Assembly: GCA_016716505.1 (NCBI GenBank)
Contig: JADJWF010000001.1
Span: forward strand, 744,001 to 808,000
Length of the DNA: 64,000 bases
From: Verrucomicrobiota bacterium
Lineage (GTDB): Bacteria; Verrucomicrobiota; Verrucomicrobiia; Limisphaerales; J093
Reading direction: 5' to 3'
Shown here piece by piece: positions 40,187 to 49,459 of the stretch. A program made the translations under genes and the position numbers. Each line of letters begins with the position of its first letter. Positions within the stretch are counted from its first letter, which is position 1. Under the pieces are notes generated by a model. The model searched no databases and was not told where the DNA came from. It saw nothing but the letters and a program-made list of their open reading frames with translations.

Positions 40187-43100
40187 ACATGGACGGCAGT
40201 GCGGTGGTGGCTTGAATGCGTGCGATGATTCTTCTGCGCATGACGGTGGGAGGTCTTCTGATCAATGGCCTCCGTGGACTCCGCTTCCACCTGGCTGGGG
40301 GCTTGATTCTTGGTGAGGTCAAGTTGCTCCTCGATCTCGCTTTGGCGACGGCACAGGTGCTGGTAGTGTTCTTCCTTCTCGAACGGCGCGCCGACTTTGG
40401 TTTCGAGCTCCTTGGTGCGCTTTTGAGCATCCGCAATGTCGGCCTCCAGCTTGGTGGCGCGTTCTTCAAACCCCTGCACGGTGGCTTCCAGCGACCGAAT
40501 CGTGCCCAACGCCGTGTCGGTGACACGCGCGGCGTAGCTGTTATTGCCGCGCAGGACGACTTCGACGGTGTTGTTAAAGCTGGGGCGGAGAAGCAGTGCG
40601 AAGCCAGCAAAACGACCGATACACACGTCATCCCCGAATCGGTTCTTCAGCTTCTCGGCTCGGCGGAGAATCAACTCGCCGGCAATGCCTCGGTTACTCG
40701 TTGCCTGCCCGTCGAGTTCGATGCCGAATTTGTCCCCTGCGGTGTCCTGCCGTATCGCAATATCCTGCCGGAGGTTCGTCAGCCGGGCGCTGAACACCTC
40801 GGCGTCTTCGTGAGAGCGGCGGAGGTTCGAGCGAATGCGGTATTGCTCTTCGGCATGGGCGGAGCGTAGGCGCGTGAGACGCATCAATTCGGCGTCCACC
40901 TGGGCCTTTTCGATCACCAGCGGATTGCCGGAGGCGATGGCTTTCACTTCGGCGTAGGTCAGCGCGGCGGAGTCGAGGTCTTCCAGACGGCGGATCGTCA
41001 TGTCGCCGCTCATCACCTGGGCGATGAATTTGGCTTTCGTCTCCAAGGTCTGCCACATGTAGGCATCAAAGCTGCCCTCGGTGACGTAGCGGAAGACTTG
41101 GACGGTGGAATTCTTGTTGCCTTGCCGGAGAATGCGCCCTTCGCGCTGCTCCACATCCGCTGGTCGCCACGGCGCGTCGAGATGATGCAGGGCAATCAAA
41201 CGCTCCTGCACATTCGTGCCTGAGCCCATCTTCTGCGTGCTGCCGAACAAAACGCGCACCTTGCCGGAGCGCACATCGCGGAACAAAGCCAGTTTGGAGG
41301 CGTCGGAATCGAATTCCTGAATGAAAGCGATTTCGCGCTCGGGAATGCCCATGCCCTTCAACTTCTCGGCCATGTCTCGATAGACCGAGAATCCCTTGTC
41401 CTTGGGCGTCGAGAGATCGCAAAAGACGAGCTGCGTGGACCGCTCCGTCGTGGTCGCCTGCCAGATGCGGTGAATGTTTTCGACGGCCTGATTGACCTTT
41501 CCCTGCGGCTCGTCGGGTGCGGCTGGTTTCATTAACCGGAGATCCAACGCTGCCTTCCGTCCCTCGGAGGTGATTTTCAGCATGTTGTCCACGCTGGGAT
41601 CAATGCGCCCGCCCTTCAGCTTTTCGGCCCGAGCGGCGAGCGATTGCACGAACTCCTTCAACTCCTCCGTCGCTGGTGCGTTACGGATCGTGGGTTTCTC
41701 CCCGTCGAGTTTCGGGCGCGGGAGATTCAACATCGCGGCCGTCTGCACGTCGGCAGACTGGCGGAACATCTGCATCAGCTCCGGCACGTTGATGAAGCGG
41801 GCAAAGCGCGTGTTGAGCCGATAGCCCGCGCCATCTGGCGAAAGCTCCATCGCGGTGACGGGTTCGCCGAAAGTGGCCGCCCAGGAATCGAAGTGATGCA
41901 GGTTGTGCTTCTTCAACGCCTCGGGCTGGAGATACCGCTGCATGGTGAACATCTCGGCCATGCTGTTGGCGATGGGCGTGCCGGTGGCGAACACCACACC
42001 GCCCCCGCCGTTGAGCGACTGGACGTGCCGCACCTTCAGATACATATCGAATGCCCGCTCGCTCGCCGTCTGCGGCAGGCCAGCGATGCGCGTCATCTTG
42101 GTGACGTAAAACAGGTTTTTGAAGTAGTGCGCCTCGTCCACGAAGATTCGGTCCACGCCAAGTTCCTCGAAGGTCAGCGTGTTGTCCTTCTTGTGCTCGG
42201 CGGCGAGGGCTTGCAGCTTGGCTTCGAGCCGTTTCTTAGCCTTCTCGATCTCCTTCACCAGGCGGCGATTTGAGGAATCCGCGTGCTGGCGTTTGATCAT
42301 CTCCAACTCGTGAAGCTGTTCCTCGAAGAACCGTTCCTGCGTCTCGCGCGCCAGCGGGATGCGCTCGAAACCCGAGTGCGTGACGATGACGGCATCCCAA
42401 TTGCCCGTGGCGATGCGGCTGAACAACTTCTTGCGGTTCTGCGACTCGAAATCCTCCTTGCCCGCGACCAGGATGTTCGCGCCGGGATACAGCGTCAGCA
42501 GCTCGGTTGAAAACTGGCCGAGCATGTGGTTCGGAACGGCGAACATCGGCTTCCGGGCGAGGCCAAGCCGTTTCAGTTCCATCGCCGCCGCGACCATCGT
42601 GAACGTCTTGCCCGCGCCGACAACGTGGGCGAGCAGCGTGTTCGGCGTTTGCAGGATGCGCCATACCCCGGCCTTCTGGTGTCCGTGCAACTGGATCGCC
42701 CCGCTCGCGCCGGGCAGCGTCAGGTGGTCGCCGTTGAAAGTGCGGACACGCGTGTGGTTGAACGTGTCATTGTAGAGGCGGCAGAGGCGTTCGCGGCGCG
42801 CGTCATCCGACCAAACCCACTCCTTGAATCGCTCTTTGATGCGCTCCTGCTTTTCGCGGGCGGCTTCGGTTGCCTGCGCGTTGACCACGGGTTTGTCGTC
42901 AATCGTGTCATAGACCGTGGGCGTTTTGAGATTCAGTGCGTCTTCGATGAGTTCGAGCGCTGTGTAGCGGTCCGTGCCCCAATCTGTCGTGTTGGCGGTT
43001 GCACCCTTGGCTTCCCAATTCGCGTTGATGTGCCATGTGCCCAGCGCCTGGACGTGGCCGACCTCGACGCCGGACGGAATGTTCAGAAGCTGGTTGGTGA

Positions 43101-45342
43101 AATCCTTCACGTCCTCGGGCGGCAACCACGCCGAACCCAAACGCACATCAATCTCAGTGGCTGCCAGGTCGGCTGGCTGCACCGATTTCAACGCCTCGAC
43201 GTTCTCGGCGAAGCGCGGATCGGTCAGCGCGGCGGCGTCCGCGACCGTCAGCTTCTCCCGCACGTTGCCGGACAGATATTGGTCGTCAGTCTCCCATTCG
43301 TTCGTCTGTGGATTGCGGAAGATCAACCCTTTCAAGTCGGGGAGGAATTCTTCGACTGGCTTGTTCAGCAAGCCCGCCATGCGGTCGAGGTCAACGCCAC
43401 CGCACTCATTCAAGCTTACGAGCAACGCTTCCTTGGGCGTGCCGACGGATTCCACCGGCTGCCGGTGGTGAATCGTCCGTTCCGTGAAGATGGTCGCCTT
43501 CGTCGCCCGCTTCGTTTCGTCGTTGTAGTTCTCCAGCGAGAGCAGCAGCGGCAAATCCGGATCGCCATCGAAGGCGCGCTGGTTGGCGCGGAGATTCAGC
43601 GGGCCAAACCGGGCGGTGAACCGGTCGTAAGCGATGTTGAGTTGCTGGCGCGTTTCGACGACGTGTTCTTCCGGGCTGCCGTCCACTTGGGCGCGCAGAC
43701 AGTCGCGCACGGCGTCACGCACCTGGATCATGCCGCGAATCCGGGACCGTGTCTCTGACGGCAAGTCATTCAGCGGACGCAGGACGTTTTCCTCGCGGAT
43801 GCAGACAATCCCATCGTGAATACAGAACGCGTTGGGTTTGACGACATCCGGTGCGGGAATGGTCTGCTCTGGGGCAGATTCCACCAATTCGACCCGTTGC
43901 GCGCGATAGATGCCAGCAGGTAGCTCCGGAACTGCTGCACCGAGCGCGTCGCCGAGAACCCTGCCGTCAGGTTCCAACGTCGGCTCATTGTCCCGATACA
44001 TTCGGCCGGTCAACTGAAGATGGCCGAGCATCAAGTGGGGACGCTCTGCGAAATACTCATTGATGGGGATTTTCTCCCAATTGTGATTGGTGAAGTCCTG
44101 CACTGCGCGCCAGGCCGGTCCACGAGGAGTCTCGCCGGGCTGCAATTTGCGGAGCATGACGATGTCTGTCGTCACCTCCGTACCGGCGTTCTGTTTGAAG
44201 GCTGTGTTCGGCAAACGAATGGCACCAAGCAACTCCGCCTTCGGGGCCAGATACTCGCGGAGCGTGGAGTCGAGCTTGTCCATCGTTCCGCGGGAAGTGA
44301 TCAACAAGACCAGACCGCCGGGACGGACCTTCTCCAGGGACTTGGCGAAGAAGTAGTCGTGGATTGGGAACCGGTAGGCATTCAGGCTCGGATCGTGGAC
44401 GGGATAATCCCCAAACGGCACATTGGAAATCGCCACGTCGAAGAACCCATCGGCAAGTTTGGCATTCTCGAATCCTTGGACGCGAATATCGGCATCCGGG
44501 TAGAGCGCCTTGGCAATGCGCGCGGTGATGGGGTCGATTTCAACGCCGGTGATGGTCGAATGCCGGTGCATCGCCTCCGGCATAAGCCCGATGAAATGCC
44601 CAATACCGCACGCCGGCTCCAGAATTCGTCCGCGCTCGAATCCGAACTGCTCCAGGGCGCGATACATGGCGCGAACCACGGTCGGCGATGTGTAGTGGGC
44701 GTTGAGTGTGCTTGCGCGGGCCGCTTCCAGTTCTTCCGGGGTCAGCAGTTGTTCCACCTCGGCGCGCGCCGACCGCCATTCATAATTGCGTGGGTCAAAG
44801 ACTTGCGGCATGGCACCCCAGCCCACGTAGCGCACGAGCGCTGCCTTCTCCTCGGGTGTCGCGGGGCGGCCCTCGGCCTCCACCTTCCGCAGAGTTTGGA
44901 TGGCTTCGATGTTCTGCCGGAATTTCTGCCGGGGCGGCCCTTCCCCGATCCTGTCCGAGTCAGAAATCCGGTAATTGCTCTCGTTGCGAACTTCCGGCGC
45001 CGACCGGCGGATCGGTCTGCTCAGTCTTCCGGCGGGAGCAGGATGTATTTCTCCCGCACCATCTCCCACGCTTGAATCTGAGCCTGTTGCGCCGTTGCTC
45101 CCTGCTGCATCAACTGGATGCGAAGGGTGGCCATTTCGTCCTTTGTCTTCTCCTCCGCTTCCAGAAGTAATTGATGCAGAATGCCTTTCCGCTCCATTTC
45201 GCGGATCATCTTCGGGCGGTGTTCGCGCCAGTGCTTCTCGGCCATTCGGCCGTATTGGGTCAACGGTTTCACGGGGCGGCCTGGGCGTGCTGAAAAGGTC
45301 AAGCTGCTGGTCGGATTCTACATGATTTCGCCGGATTGCCAT
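40183..45342 (-). CDS. Very large N6-methylase / SNF2-type helicase protein of conjugative elements
   Basis: A 1719-residue protein. Residues about 150-400 hold an N6-adenine methyltransferase-like Rossmann domain (I-L-E-P-A-C-G-I-G and the catalytic-loop variant I-S-N-V-P-F-G in place of NPPF). Residues about 890-1450 are a SNF2-like helicase: Walker A V-V-G-A-G-K-T, Walker B F-V-D-E-A-H and motif VI Q-R-E-G-R-I-L-R-Q-G-N. A long coiled-coil tail follows. Proteins of this architecture recur in integrative conjugative elements. The N-terminal ~110 residues are low-complexity and share their DNA with another frame (45021-45302), so the start is uncertain; ATG 45342 is the first in frame. Confidence 0.85.
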   Translation of the reverse strand: MAIRRNHVESDQQLDLFSTPRPPRETVDPIRPNGREALARTPPEDDPRNGAERHSASITSGSGGEDKGRNGHPSHPVDAAGSNGATGSDSSVGDGAGEIHPAPAGRLSRPIRRSAPEVRNESNYRISDSDRIGEGPPRQKFRQNIEAIQTLRKVEAEGRPATPEEKAALVRYVGWGAMPQVFDPRNYEWRSARAEVEQLLTPEELEAARASTLNAHYTSPTVVRAMYRALEQFGFERGRILEPACGIGHFIGLMPEAMHRHSTITGVEIDPITARIAKALYPDADIRVQGFENAKLADGFFDVAISNVPFGDYPVHDPSLNAYRFPIHDYFFAKSLEKVRPGGLVLLITSRGTMDKLDSTLREYLAPKAELLGAIRLPNTAFKQNAGTEVTTDIVMLRKLQPGETPRGPAWRAVQDFTNHNWEKIPINEYFAERPHLMLGHLQLTGRMYRDNEPTLEPDGRVLGDALGAAVPELPAGIYRAQRVELVESAPEQTIPAPDVVKPNAFCIHDGIVCIREENVLRPLNDLPSETRSRIRGMIQVRDAVRDCLRAQVDGSPEEHVVETRQQLNIAYDRFTARFGPLNLRANQRAFDGDPDLPLLLSLENYNDETKRATKATIFTERTIHHRQPVESVGTPKEALLVSLNECGGVDLDRMAGLLNKPVEEFLPDLKGLIFRNPQTNEWETDDQYLSGNVREKLTVADAAALTDPRFAENVEALKSVQPADLAATEIDVRLGSAWLPPEDVKDFTNQLLNIPSGVEVGHVQALGTWHINANWEAKGATANTTDWGTDRYTALELIEDALNLKTPTVYDTIDDKPVVNAQATEAAREKQERIKERFKEWVWSDDARRERLCRLYNDTFNHTRVRTFNGDHLTLPGASGAIQLHGHQKAGVWRILQTPNTLLAHVVGAGKTFTMVAAAMELKRLGLARKPMFAVPNHMLGQFSTELLTLYPGANILVAGKEDFESQNRKKLFSRIATGNWDAVIVTHSGFERIPLARETQERFFEEQLHELEMIKRQHADSSNRRLVKEIEKAKKRLEAKLQALAAEHKKDNTLTFEELGVDRIFVDEAHYFKNLFYVTKMTRIAGLPQTASERAFDMYLKVRHVQSLNGGGGVVFATGTPIANSMAEMFTMQRYLQPEALKKHNLHHFDSWAATFGEPVTAMELSPDGAGYRLNTRFARFINVPELMQMFRQSADVQTAAMLNLPRPKLDGEKPTIRNAPATEELKEFVQSLAARAEKLKGGRIDPSVDNMLKITSEGRKAALDLRLMKPAAPDEPQGKVNQAVENIHRIWQATTTERSTQLVFCDLSTPKDKGFSVYRDMAEKLKGMGIPEREIAFIQEFDSDASKLALFRDVRSGKVRVLFGSTQKMGSGTNVQERLIALHHLDAPWRPADVEQREGRILRQGNKNSTVQVFRYVTEGSFDAYMWQTLETKAKFIAQVMSGDMTIRRLEDLDSAALTYAEVKAIASGNPLVIEKAQVDAELMRLTRLRSAHAEEQYRIRSNLRRSHEDAEVFSARLTNLRQDIAIRQDTAGDKFGIELDGQATSNRGIAGELILRRAEKLKNRFGDDVCIGRFAGFALLLRPSFNNTVEVVLRGNNSYAARVTDTALGTIRSLEATVQGFEERATKLEADIADAQKRTKELETKVGAPFEKEEHYQHLCRRQSEIEEQLDLTKNQAPSQVEAESTEAIDQKTSHRHAQKNHRTHSSHHRTAVHV
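45021..45302 (-). CDS. Small TnpV-like protein nested in the helicase 5' region
   Basis: A 93-residue product (T-Q-Y-G-R-M-A-E-K-H-W-R-E-H-R-P-K-M then a charged helix and a Y-I-L-L-P-P-E-D end) read in a different frame, same strand, inside residues ~14-107 of the helicase frame. The Y-G-R-x-x-x-x-x-x-x-E-H-R-P segment resembles TnpV-type small proteins of mobile elements. Either frame could be the real one here, or both. Function unknown. Confidence 0.5.
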   Translation of the reverse strand: MTFSARPGRPVKPLTQYGRMAEKHWREHRPKMIREMERKGILHQLLLEAEEKTKDEMATLRIQLMQQGATAQQAQIQAWEMVREKYILLPPED

Positions 45343-45375
45343 GCAGTTCTTTCAGGTTGGGGCTGGCATGGCGGT

Positions 45376-45606
45376 TCATGGCCGGAACAGTTCGCCGACT
45401 TCGACTCCGAGGACCAGAGCAAAGGCATAGACGTGCTTGTCGGTGGCAACGCAGCGTTTCGTCTCGATGTTCGCGAGGATGTCGCGGGTGATTCGCAGGT
45501 CGGAAAACCGGACCTGCAACCTGGCAACGAAGGTGTCCTGAGTCCATTCGCGCTGGAAGCGGAGCTTGGCGACTTTGCGCCCGATAAGATTTGCGTCGCG
45601 ATTCAT
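45376..45606 (-). CDS. XRE-family helix-turn-helix regulator
   Basis: A 76-residue Cro/C1-type DNA-binding protein. Residues about 9-68 form the five-helix XRE fold: V-A-K-L-R-F-Q-R-E-W-T-Q for helices 1-2, the recognition helix near residue 40 with D-I-L-A-N-I-E-T-K-R, and a final V-L-G-V-E-V-G-E-L-F. It is the first gene of the minus-strand unit leading into the helicase gene and likely controls element functions. Confidence 0.88.
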   Translation of the reverse strand: MNRDANLIGRKVAKLRFQREWTQDTFVARLQVRFSDLRITRDILANIETKRCVATDKHVYAFALVLGVEVGELFRP

Positions 45607-46057
45607 ACGCAGCTTCTCTTGTCATAGGCTTTTCAACTTTCTTCCGGGTGTAGCTCCGACACAAAATGCGTGGTGGGTGCTTCGTGTTCGGGGTGACGAT
45701 ACGCGGCGCTAAGGCCACGTGAGGGACTGCGAGACCTGCGTGGTGACGCGAAGAACGCCGCGAGTTCGATGAAACGAAGCTGCGAATCGCGCAACAACAT
45801 GGCCGCCTGGTCGGCGGGGTGACGGAGACTTGCTCTGGAGGATGGGCATTTTCATGGATTGTGCGCGAAGCATAAACGAACGGAGCGCGGGTGCGGTCTG
45901 ATACGAAACTTTCTCTCCACTGAAATCGCGATATCCGCAGAAAGCTCGCGATGCCGCGAAAGCGCATTTCAGATCGAAATTGAATTTGCGTCTGATTTTG
46001 CGAAATCGTTCGCTTTCCTTCTTCCGTCGCTTCCTGTAACATTCTGGCAACGAAATT
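45607..46057. other. Divergent regulatory region of the element
   Basis: About 450 bases between the XRE gene and the divergent 46058 gene. It is visibly AT-richer than its flanks. It holds an inverted pair ATCGCGA (45925-45931) / TCGCGAT (45946-45952) enclosed by CTTTCT (45909-45914) / AGAAAG (45939-45944), plus many CGCGAA/TTCGCG words. It could hold XRE operators or an oriT; neither is proved. No gene of convincing composition is present. Confidence 0.45.
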
Positions 46058-46825
46058 GTGAAAGCGCCGACCCTGTATCATCGTTTTGCGTATTCGATGC
46101 CGCTGCGCGCCGGAGAAGTCGCGAAGCCATCGAAGATTCGCGATGGCGCGGCGTTCAGCGAGGTCACCGCTCCCCTGGCCAAACTCGGCTGCGAATACGG
46201 GCACATCCTCTTCAATTCACCATTCGATCCGAAGAAGGACAAGAAGCTCGGCCACGAGCATTTCAGCTTCATCAAGTCCGACGATCTCCTCGTCCTGACC
46301 ACCCGACCGCCGCTTGACGACCGGCGTCACGGGGACAAGAAGCACATGGACGAGAGCTACACGCACTTGGAGCAACAGGTTTTTGCCGAGTTTCGGAAAT
46401 ACCTGGCCGTCTGCGCACGCTCACACGTGGAACTGACGCCAGCAGTCGGTGAGAAGGTGGAGAAGGCCGACCTGACTTTTTACCAGCACAAGAGCGCGCG
46501 ATTAAAATCGTTCAAGCGGCTGGATGAGTTTCGGAACAAGAGGACCCCGGAAGACTCTGAAATCGCGATTGGTTTCTTCCTCCGAACCCCCTCGATTCCT
46601 GTTTATGGCTGCGGTCTGCTGGCCTGCTTTGGCATGGGTGGCTGGGAAACCCTGATTTGGAATCGAATTGTCCGAACCCGCTATGCTGAATGGGTTAACA
46701 CACCGCTGTTCGTAGTCGGGCAGTTTGACATGAAGGGGTTGCCCGCCCGCCCACACACCTTGGACTTTGTGGACAAGATCAAGGTGGAACTCCTTCTGGA
46801 GCACAAGGTTAACGGGAAGGTCTGA
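46058..46825 (+). CDS. Hypothetical protein
   Basis: A 255-residue protein starting GTG. It has no signal peptide. Recognisable features are only a conserved-looking hydrophobic region F-F-L-R-T-P-S-I-P-V-Y-G-C-G-L-L near residues 173-188 and a basic/acidic remainder. The composition is unlike the core chromosome. It is transcribed divergently from the XRE gene and convergently with the T4SS operon. No family recognised. Confidence 0.65.
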   Translation: MKAPTLYHRFAYSMPLRAGEVAKPSKIRDGAAFSEVTAPLAKLGCEYGHILFNSPFDPKKDKKLGHEHFSFIKSDDLLVLTTRPPLDDRRHGDKKHMDESYTHLEQQVFAEFRKYLAVCARSHVELTPAVGEKVEKADLTFYQHKSARLKSFKRLDEFRNKRTPEDSEIAIGFFLRTPSIPVYGCGLLACFGMGGWETLIWNRIVRTRYAEWVNTPLFVVGQFDMKGLPARPHTLDFVDKIKVELLLEHKVNGKV

Positions 46826-46862
46826 CCTCTCCGCAAGGCTTCGCAGCCGGCTGCCAACCGCA

Positions 46863-47108
46863 TCAGAAATCGGACGTTTCCCGGAACAAAACGGGCTCGG
46901 GTTCATGCTCGCGCCTGGGCGCGTGGCCGAGCGGGAGAATCACCACGGAAATGTCATGCACCGGGCGCGTGCGGCGGCGGGTGAGCATCCAAATGAGAAA
47001 TGCAATGCAGAGGAACACGAAGCCCATGAACAGGTAGTGGCCGTGCTCCTCAATGAGGCCATCGAGAAACTTCGTCACACGTGCCAGGTATAGGACTGGA
47101 TGTTCCAT
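46863..47108 (-). CDS. Small single-span membrane protein of the T4SS operon
   Basis: An 81-residue protein starting M-E-H-P-V-L-Y-L-A-R. One membrane segment lies at about residues 26-43 (Y-L-F-M-G-F-V-F-L-C-I-A-F-L-I-W-M-L), followed by basic R-R-R-T-R. It is the last gene of the conjugation cluster. Probably an accessory of the transfer apparatus; no family recognised. I chose the ATG at 47108 because upstream codons look atypical. Confidence 0.55.
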   Translation of the reverse strand: MEHPVLYLARVTKFLDGLIEEHGHYLFMGFVFLCIAFLIWMLTRRRTRPVHDISVVILPLGHAPRREHEPEPVLFRETSDF

Positions 47109-47249
47109 ACAAGCTTTCCAACTGCTTCGATCATGCATGTTTGACGCGGAAACCGCAAGCCGTGTTCGTTGTCCACGACGAAAATCTGTCCTCATTTCGC
47201 CCCGGCCAACACTCCGTCGCCAGAGTGTCAGACCGGGGCGTGGCGACTG

Positions 47250-47663
47250 TCAGACCGTGACCGCTTCGCCGCGGTTCTGCTGCACCTGCTGCCCCTGAGA
47301 ACGGGCCACTGCCCTCCGGGCTTGGCGGGCGATTTGCGCGATGACGTTTTCCTTCTGGTCCTCGGGGAGGTCCTTGACCAGGAGGTCGTAGGCGCGCTTC
47401 ATCTCCGGGTTGCGGTTGATCTGCTTCAGAACGCCTTCGCGGATGCGCTGCTGACGGTCAAGTTCGCGCACCTCGTTGAGGACGACGGTGCGTTCGAGCC
47501 GCTCGCGGGGCATCGCCTGGACGTAGGCCCAATACTTGGGGTTCTCTTTGATGTAGGCATCAATCTTGGCATCCACCTCCGGATTGCTCCGGAAAGTGGG
47601 CTGGTCGGTCGGGGCGGCATTGCCGCCGGCGCTCGCTGGCGATGAGGGTCTCGGTTTGCTCAT
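47250..47663 (-). CDS. Hypothetical cytoplasmic protein of the T4SS operon
   Basis: A 137-residue, charged, mostly helical protein (M-S-K-P-R-P-S-S-P... then E-N-P-K-Y-W-A-Y-V-Q-A-M-P-R-E-R-L near residues 40-56). It ends in a Gln/Arg-rich tail. The alternative upstream start at 47738 adds residues with no helical pattern. It lies between lipoprotein and membrane-protein genes of the conjugation cluster. Function unknown. Confidence 0.6.
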   Translation of the reverse strand: MSKPRPSSPASAGGNAAPTDQPTFRSNPEVDAKIDAYIKENPKYWAYVQAMPRERLERTVVLNEVRELDRQQRIREGVLKQINRNPEMKRAYDLLVKDLPEDQKENVIAQIARQARRAVARSQGQQVQQNRGEAVTV

Positions 47664-47753
47664 AACGATTCGTGTTTTGTTGTTGGTTAGCGCGGCATCT
47701 GCCGTGTTCGCCAGCGAAAGGAGATTTGATCGCCTCACGCCAGCAAAGTGTCT

Positions 47754-48338
47754 TCAAGGCTTGGGCTGCGTGGGCAGGTCGGGTGTGAACGCGGGCACTT
47801 CGTTCGTCGCCGCCGACGGCAATACGGACAGCTTCTGGAGTTCGCGGTCGAACTCGACGAGGCGCTGTTCGTTGGTGGCGAGGCGGACGCTCAGGAGTGC
47901 GTTGTTGCGGGCGACGTTCTTCATTTCGCCCAGGACGGTCTGCAATTCGCCATAGGACTGCGCGAGCTTCGCGGCTTCAAGCATCACCCGAGCGGTCGTC
48001 TCACGCTGCCTGTTCATCTCGGCGACCAGGACATCGTTCGTGGGTGGCGGCGCGAACGCGGCATCTGGCGGGGGATTCAACAGGTTGGCGGTATTGAGCG
48101 GCCCGGGGTGCAGATTCCACCGCGCGGAGACTTCGATGCGATACACCGGGTGCTGCTCGTGCATCGTCTCCGGGTGATTCGGATCAACGTAGCGGCCAAC
48201 GTGGTAGGCACGGACGACCTCACCGTAGCGAACCGACTCGACCGGCTCGACGGGTGGCGGCGTGGGACGGAGGACAACCTGCGGGCGCGAGGCGCACGAG
48301 GCGACGAGCACGAGCGGAATCAGGGCGAGGTATTTCAT
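47754..48338 (-). CDS. Lipoprotein of the conjugation cluster
   Basis: A 194-residue protein with a signal peptide and lipobox L-V-L-V-A-S-C (Cys about residue 15). A Pro-rich stretch follows, then a long coiled-coil-like helix (about residues 108-170). It overlaps the VirB10-like gene start/stop by 4 bp. VirB7-like anchoring lipoproteins sit in this neighbourhood of many T4SS, so an outer-membrane core role is plausible. Confidence 0.7.
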   Translation of the reverse strand: MKYLALIPLVLVASCASRPQVVLRPTPPPVEPVESVRYGEVVRAYHVGRYVDPNHPETMHEQHPVYRIEVSARWNLHPGPLNTANLLNPPPDAAFAPPPTNDVLVAEMNRQRETTARVMLEAAKLAQSYGELQTVLGEMKNVARNNALLSVRLATNEQRLVEFDRELQKLSVLPSAATNEVPAFTPDLPTQPKP

Positions 48339-49459
48339 GGCTGATACAATGGGGTTGAGTTTGGTTGAACTGCGTTCGGGGTGGGTGTGGCTGCTACACC
48401 GAATGCCGCTGGTGACAGAAGCGCGGGCACGTTGGTATTCCCCTCCTCGGCGAACGGCTTCAACGTGCCGCCAATCACGGCATCGCTACGGTCAATTGTT
48501 TGGACGACGTAGATGTAGAACTGCTTGCCGCTCGCCACGCGAACGTAGAAGCCGTCGCGTTGAATCGCTTCGTAGATGCGTTGCGCGTAAACCGAGAGAA
48601 CCTTCTCCGCGCCTTTGAACGGGGCGTTGTTCAGCGAGCGGCTGTCCACCGAACCGAAGATGGTCTGCTCCTTCTCGGTCAAAGCACTCGCAGCGCCGGA
48701 GAGGAACGTGGCGGCGAACAGTTTGATCTCCGCCAGGTTGTCGGACTTGATCAGGCGTCCGCGCAGACCCGCGCTGCCGTCGGTGATGCCCCAGCCTTCT
48801 TGGTCGCCGGAAAACTCACGGTCAAGAGCGACGCCCTTTAGGCGGAGTTCCTCGCCGCCCTGCCAAACCAACGTCCAACTGTTCCCACTGGCGATGCGCT
48901 CACGGTGGCGGTCAGTTTGCGCCGTGCCGTGGACTTCCGTGCCAGCGGGAATCACCAGTCTGCCCGCGTGGTAGATGTTCTCGGTGACGAGGCCAACAAT
49001 GGGCGTCTGGATCGAGGCCGAGTCCACCGTGATGACGGTCTCGCATGGAATCAATCGGCCATAGGGCGCGTAAATCTCGCCGAGGGCCTTCGGTTCAGGA
49101 ACACCGGCGGCGGCATCTCCGAAGAGGCTGATCGGCGGGAGCTGCGGTGCTGGCGGCTCAGGCTTGGGTCTTTCGACAATCACCTTCGGCGGTTCATTGG
49201 TCTTGCCAGGTAATGGAAGCGGCTCGGGCTTGGGCGTCGGCGGATGAAACGGCTGCATGGGTCGCTGAATGGTCTGCACCACCTGCGGGTGGTCAGTGGC
49301 ATTCGTCGCCAGTCCAGTGACGCGAACATCGGCATCGCCAGAACCTGATCGGCTGCGTAGCACACTGAACACGAGCAGGCCGCCGCCGAAGATCACCACA
49401 AACAGGACCAGCTTGCCGCTGCCGGTCTTGAAGAAGTTGAGAAAGTCGCGCGGTTTCAT
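48335..49459 (-). CDS. trbI: TrbI/VirB10-like T4SS protein
   Basis: A 374-residue bitopic inner-membrane protein. One TM at about residues 17-36 (L-V-L-F-V-V-I-F-G-G-G-L-L-V-F-S) is followed by a Pro-rich linker (P-K-P-E-P-L-P-L-P near residue 77) and a C-terminal beta-barrel domain. The latter contains G-T-E-V-H-G-T-A-Q-T-D-R-H-R (about residue 177) and the L-K-G-V-A-L-D-R-E-F region typical of VirB10. It spans the periplasm and links inner to outer membrane. Sits between VirB9-like and lipoprotein genes, as in P-type T4SS. Confidence 0.82.
   Translation of the reverse strand: MKPRDFLNFFKTGSGKLVLFVVIFGGGLLVFSVLRSRSGSGDADVRVTGLATNATDHPQVVQTIQRPMQPFHPPTPKPEPLPLPGKTNEPPKVIVERPKPEPPAPQLPPISLFGDAAAGVPEPKALGEIYAPYGRLIPCETVITVDSASIQTPIVGLVTENIYHAGRLVIPAGTEVHGTAQTDRHRERIASGNSWTLVWQGGEELRLKGVALDREFSGDQEGWGITDGSAGLRGRLIKSDNLAEIKLFAATFLSGAASALTEKEQTIFGSVDSRSLNNAPFKGAEKVLSVYAQRIYEAIQRDGFYVRVASGKQFYIYVVQTIDRSDAVIGGTLKPFAEEGNTNVPALLSPAAFGVAATPTPNAVQPNSTPLYQP

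Noticed and set aside
42526..43758. Plus-strand open frame of about 410 codons inside the helicase gene
   Set aside because: The composition is that of an antisense shadow of the methylase-helicase, which has clear motifs on the minus strand.
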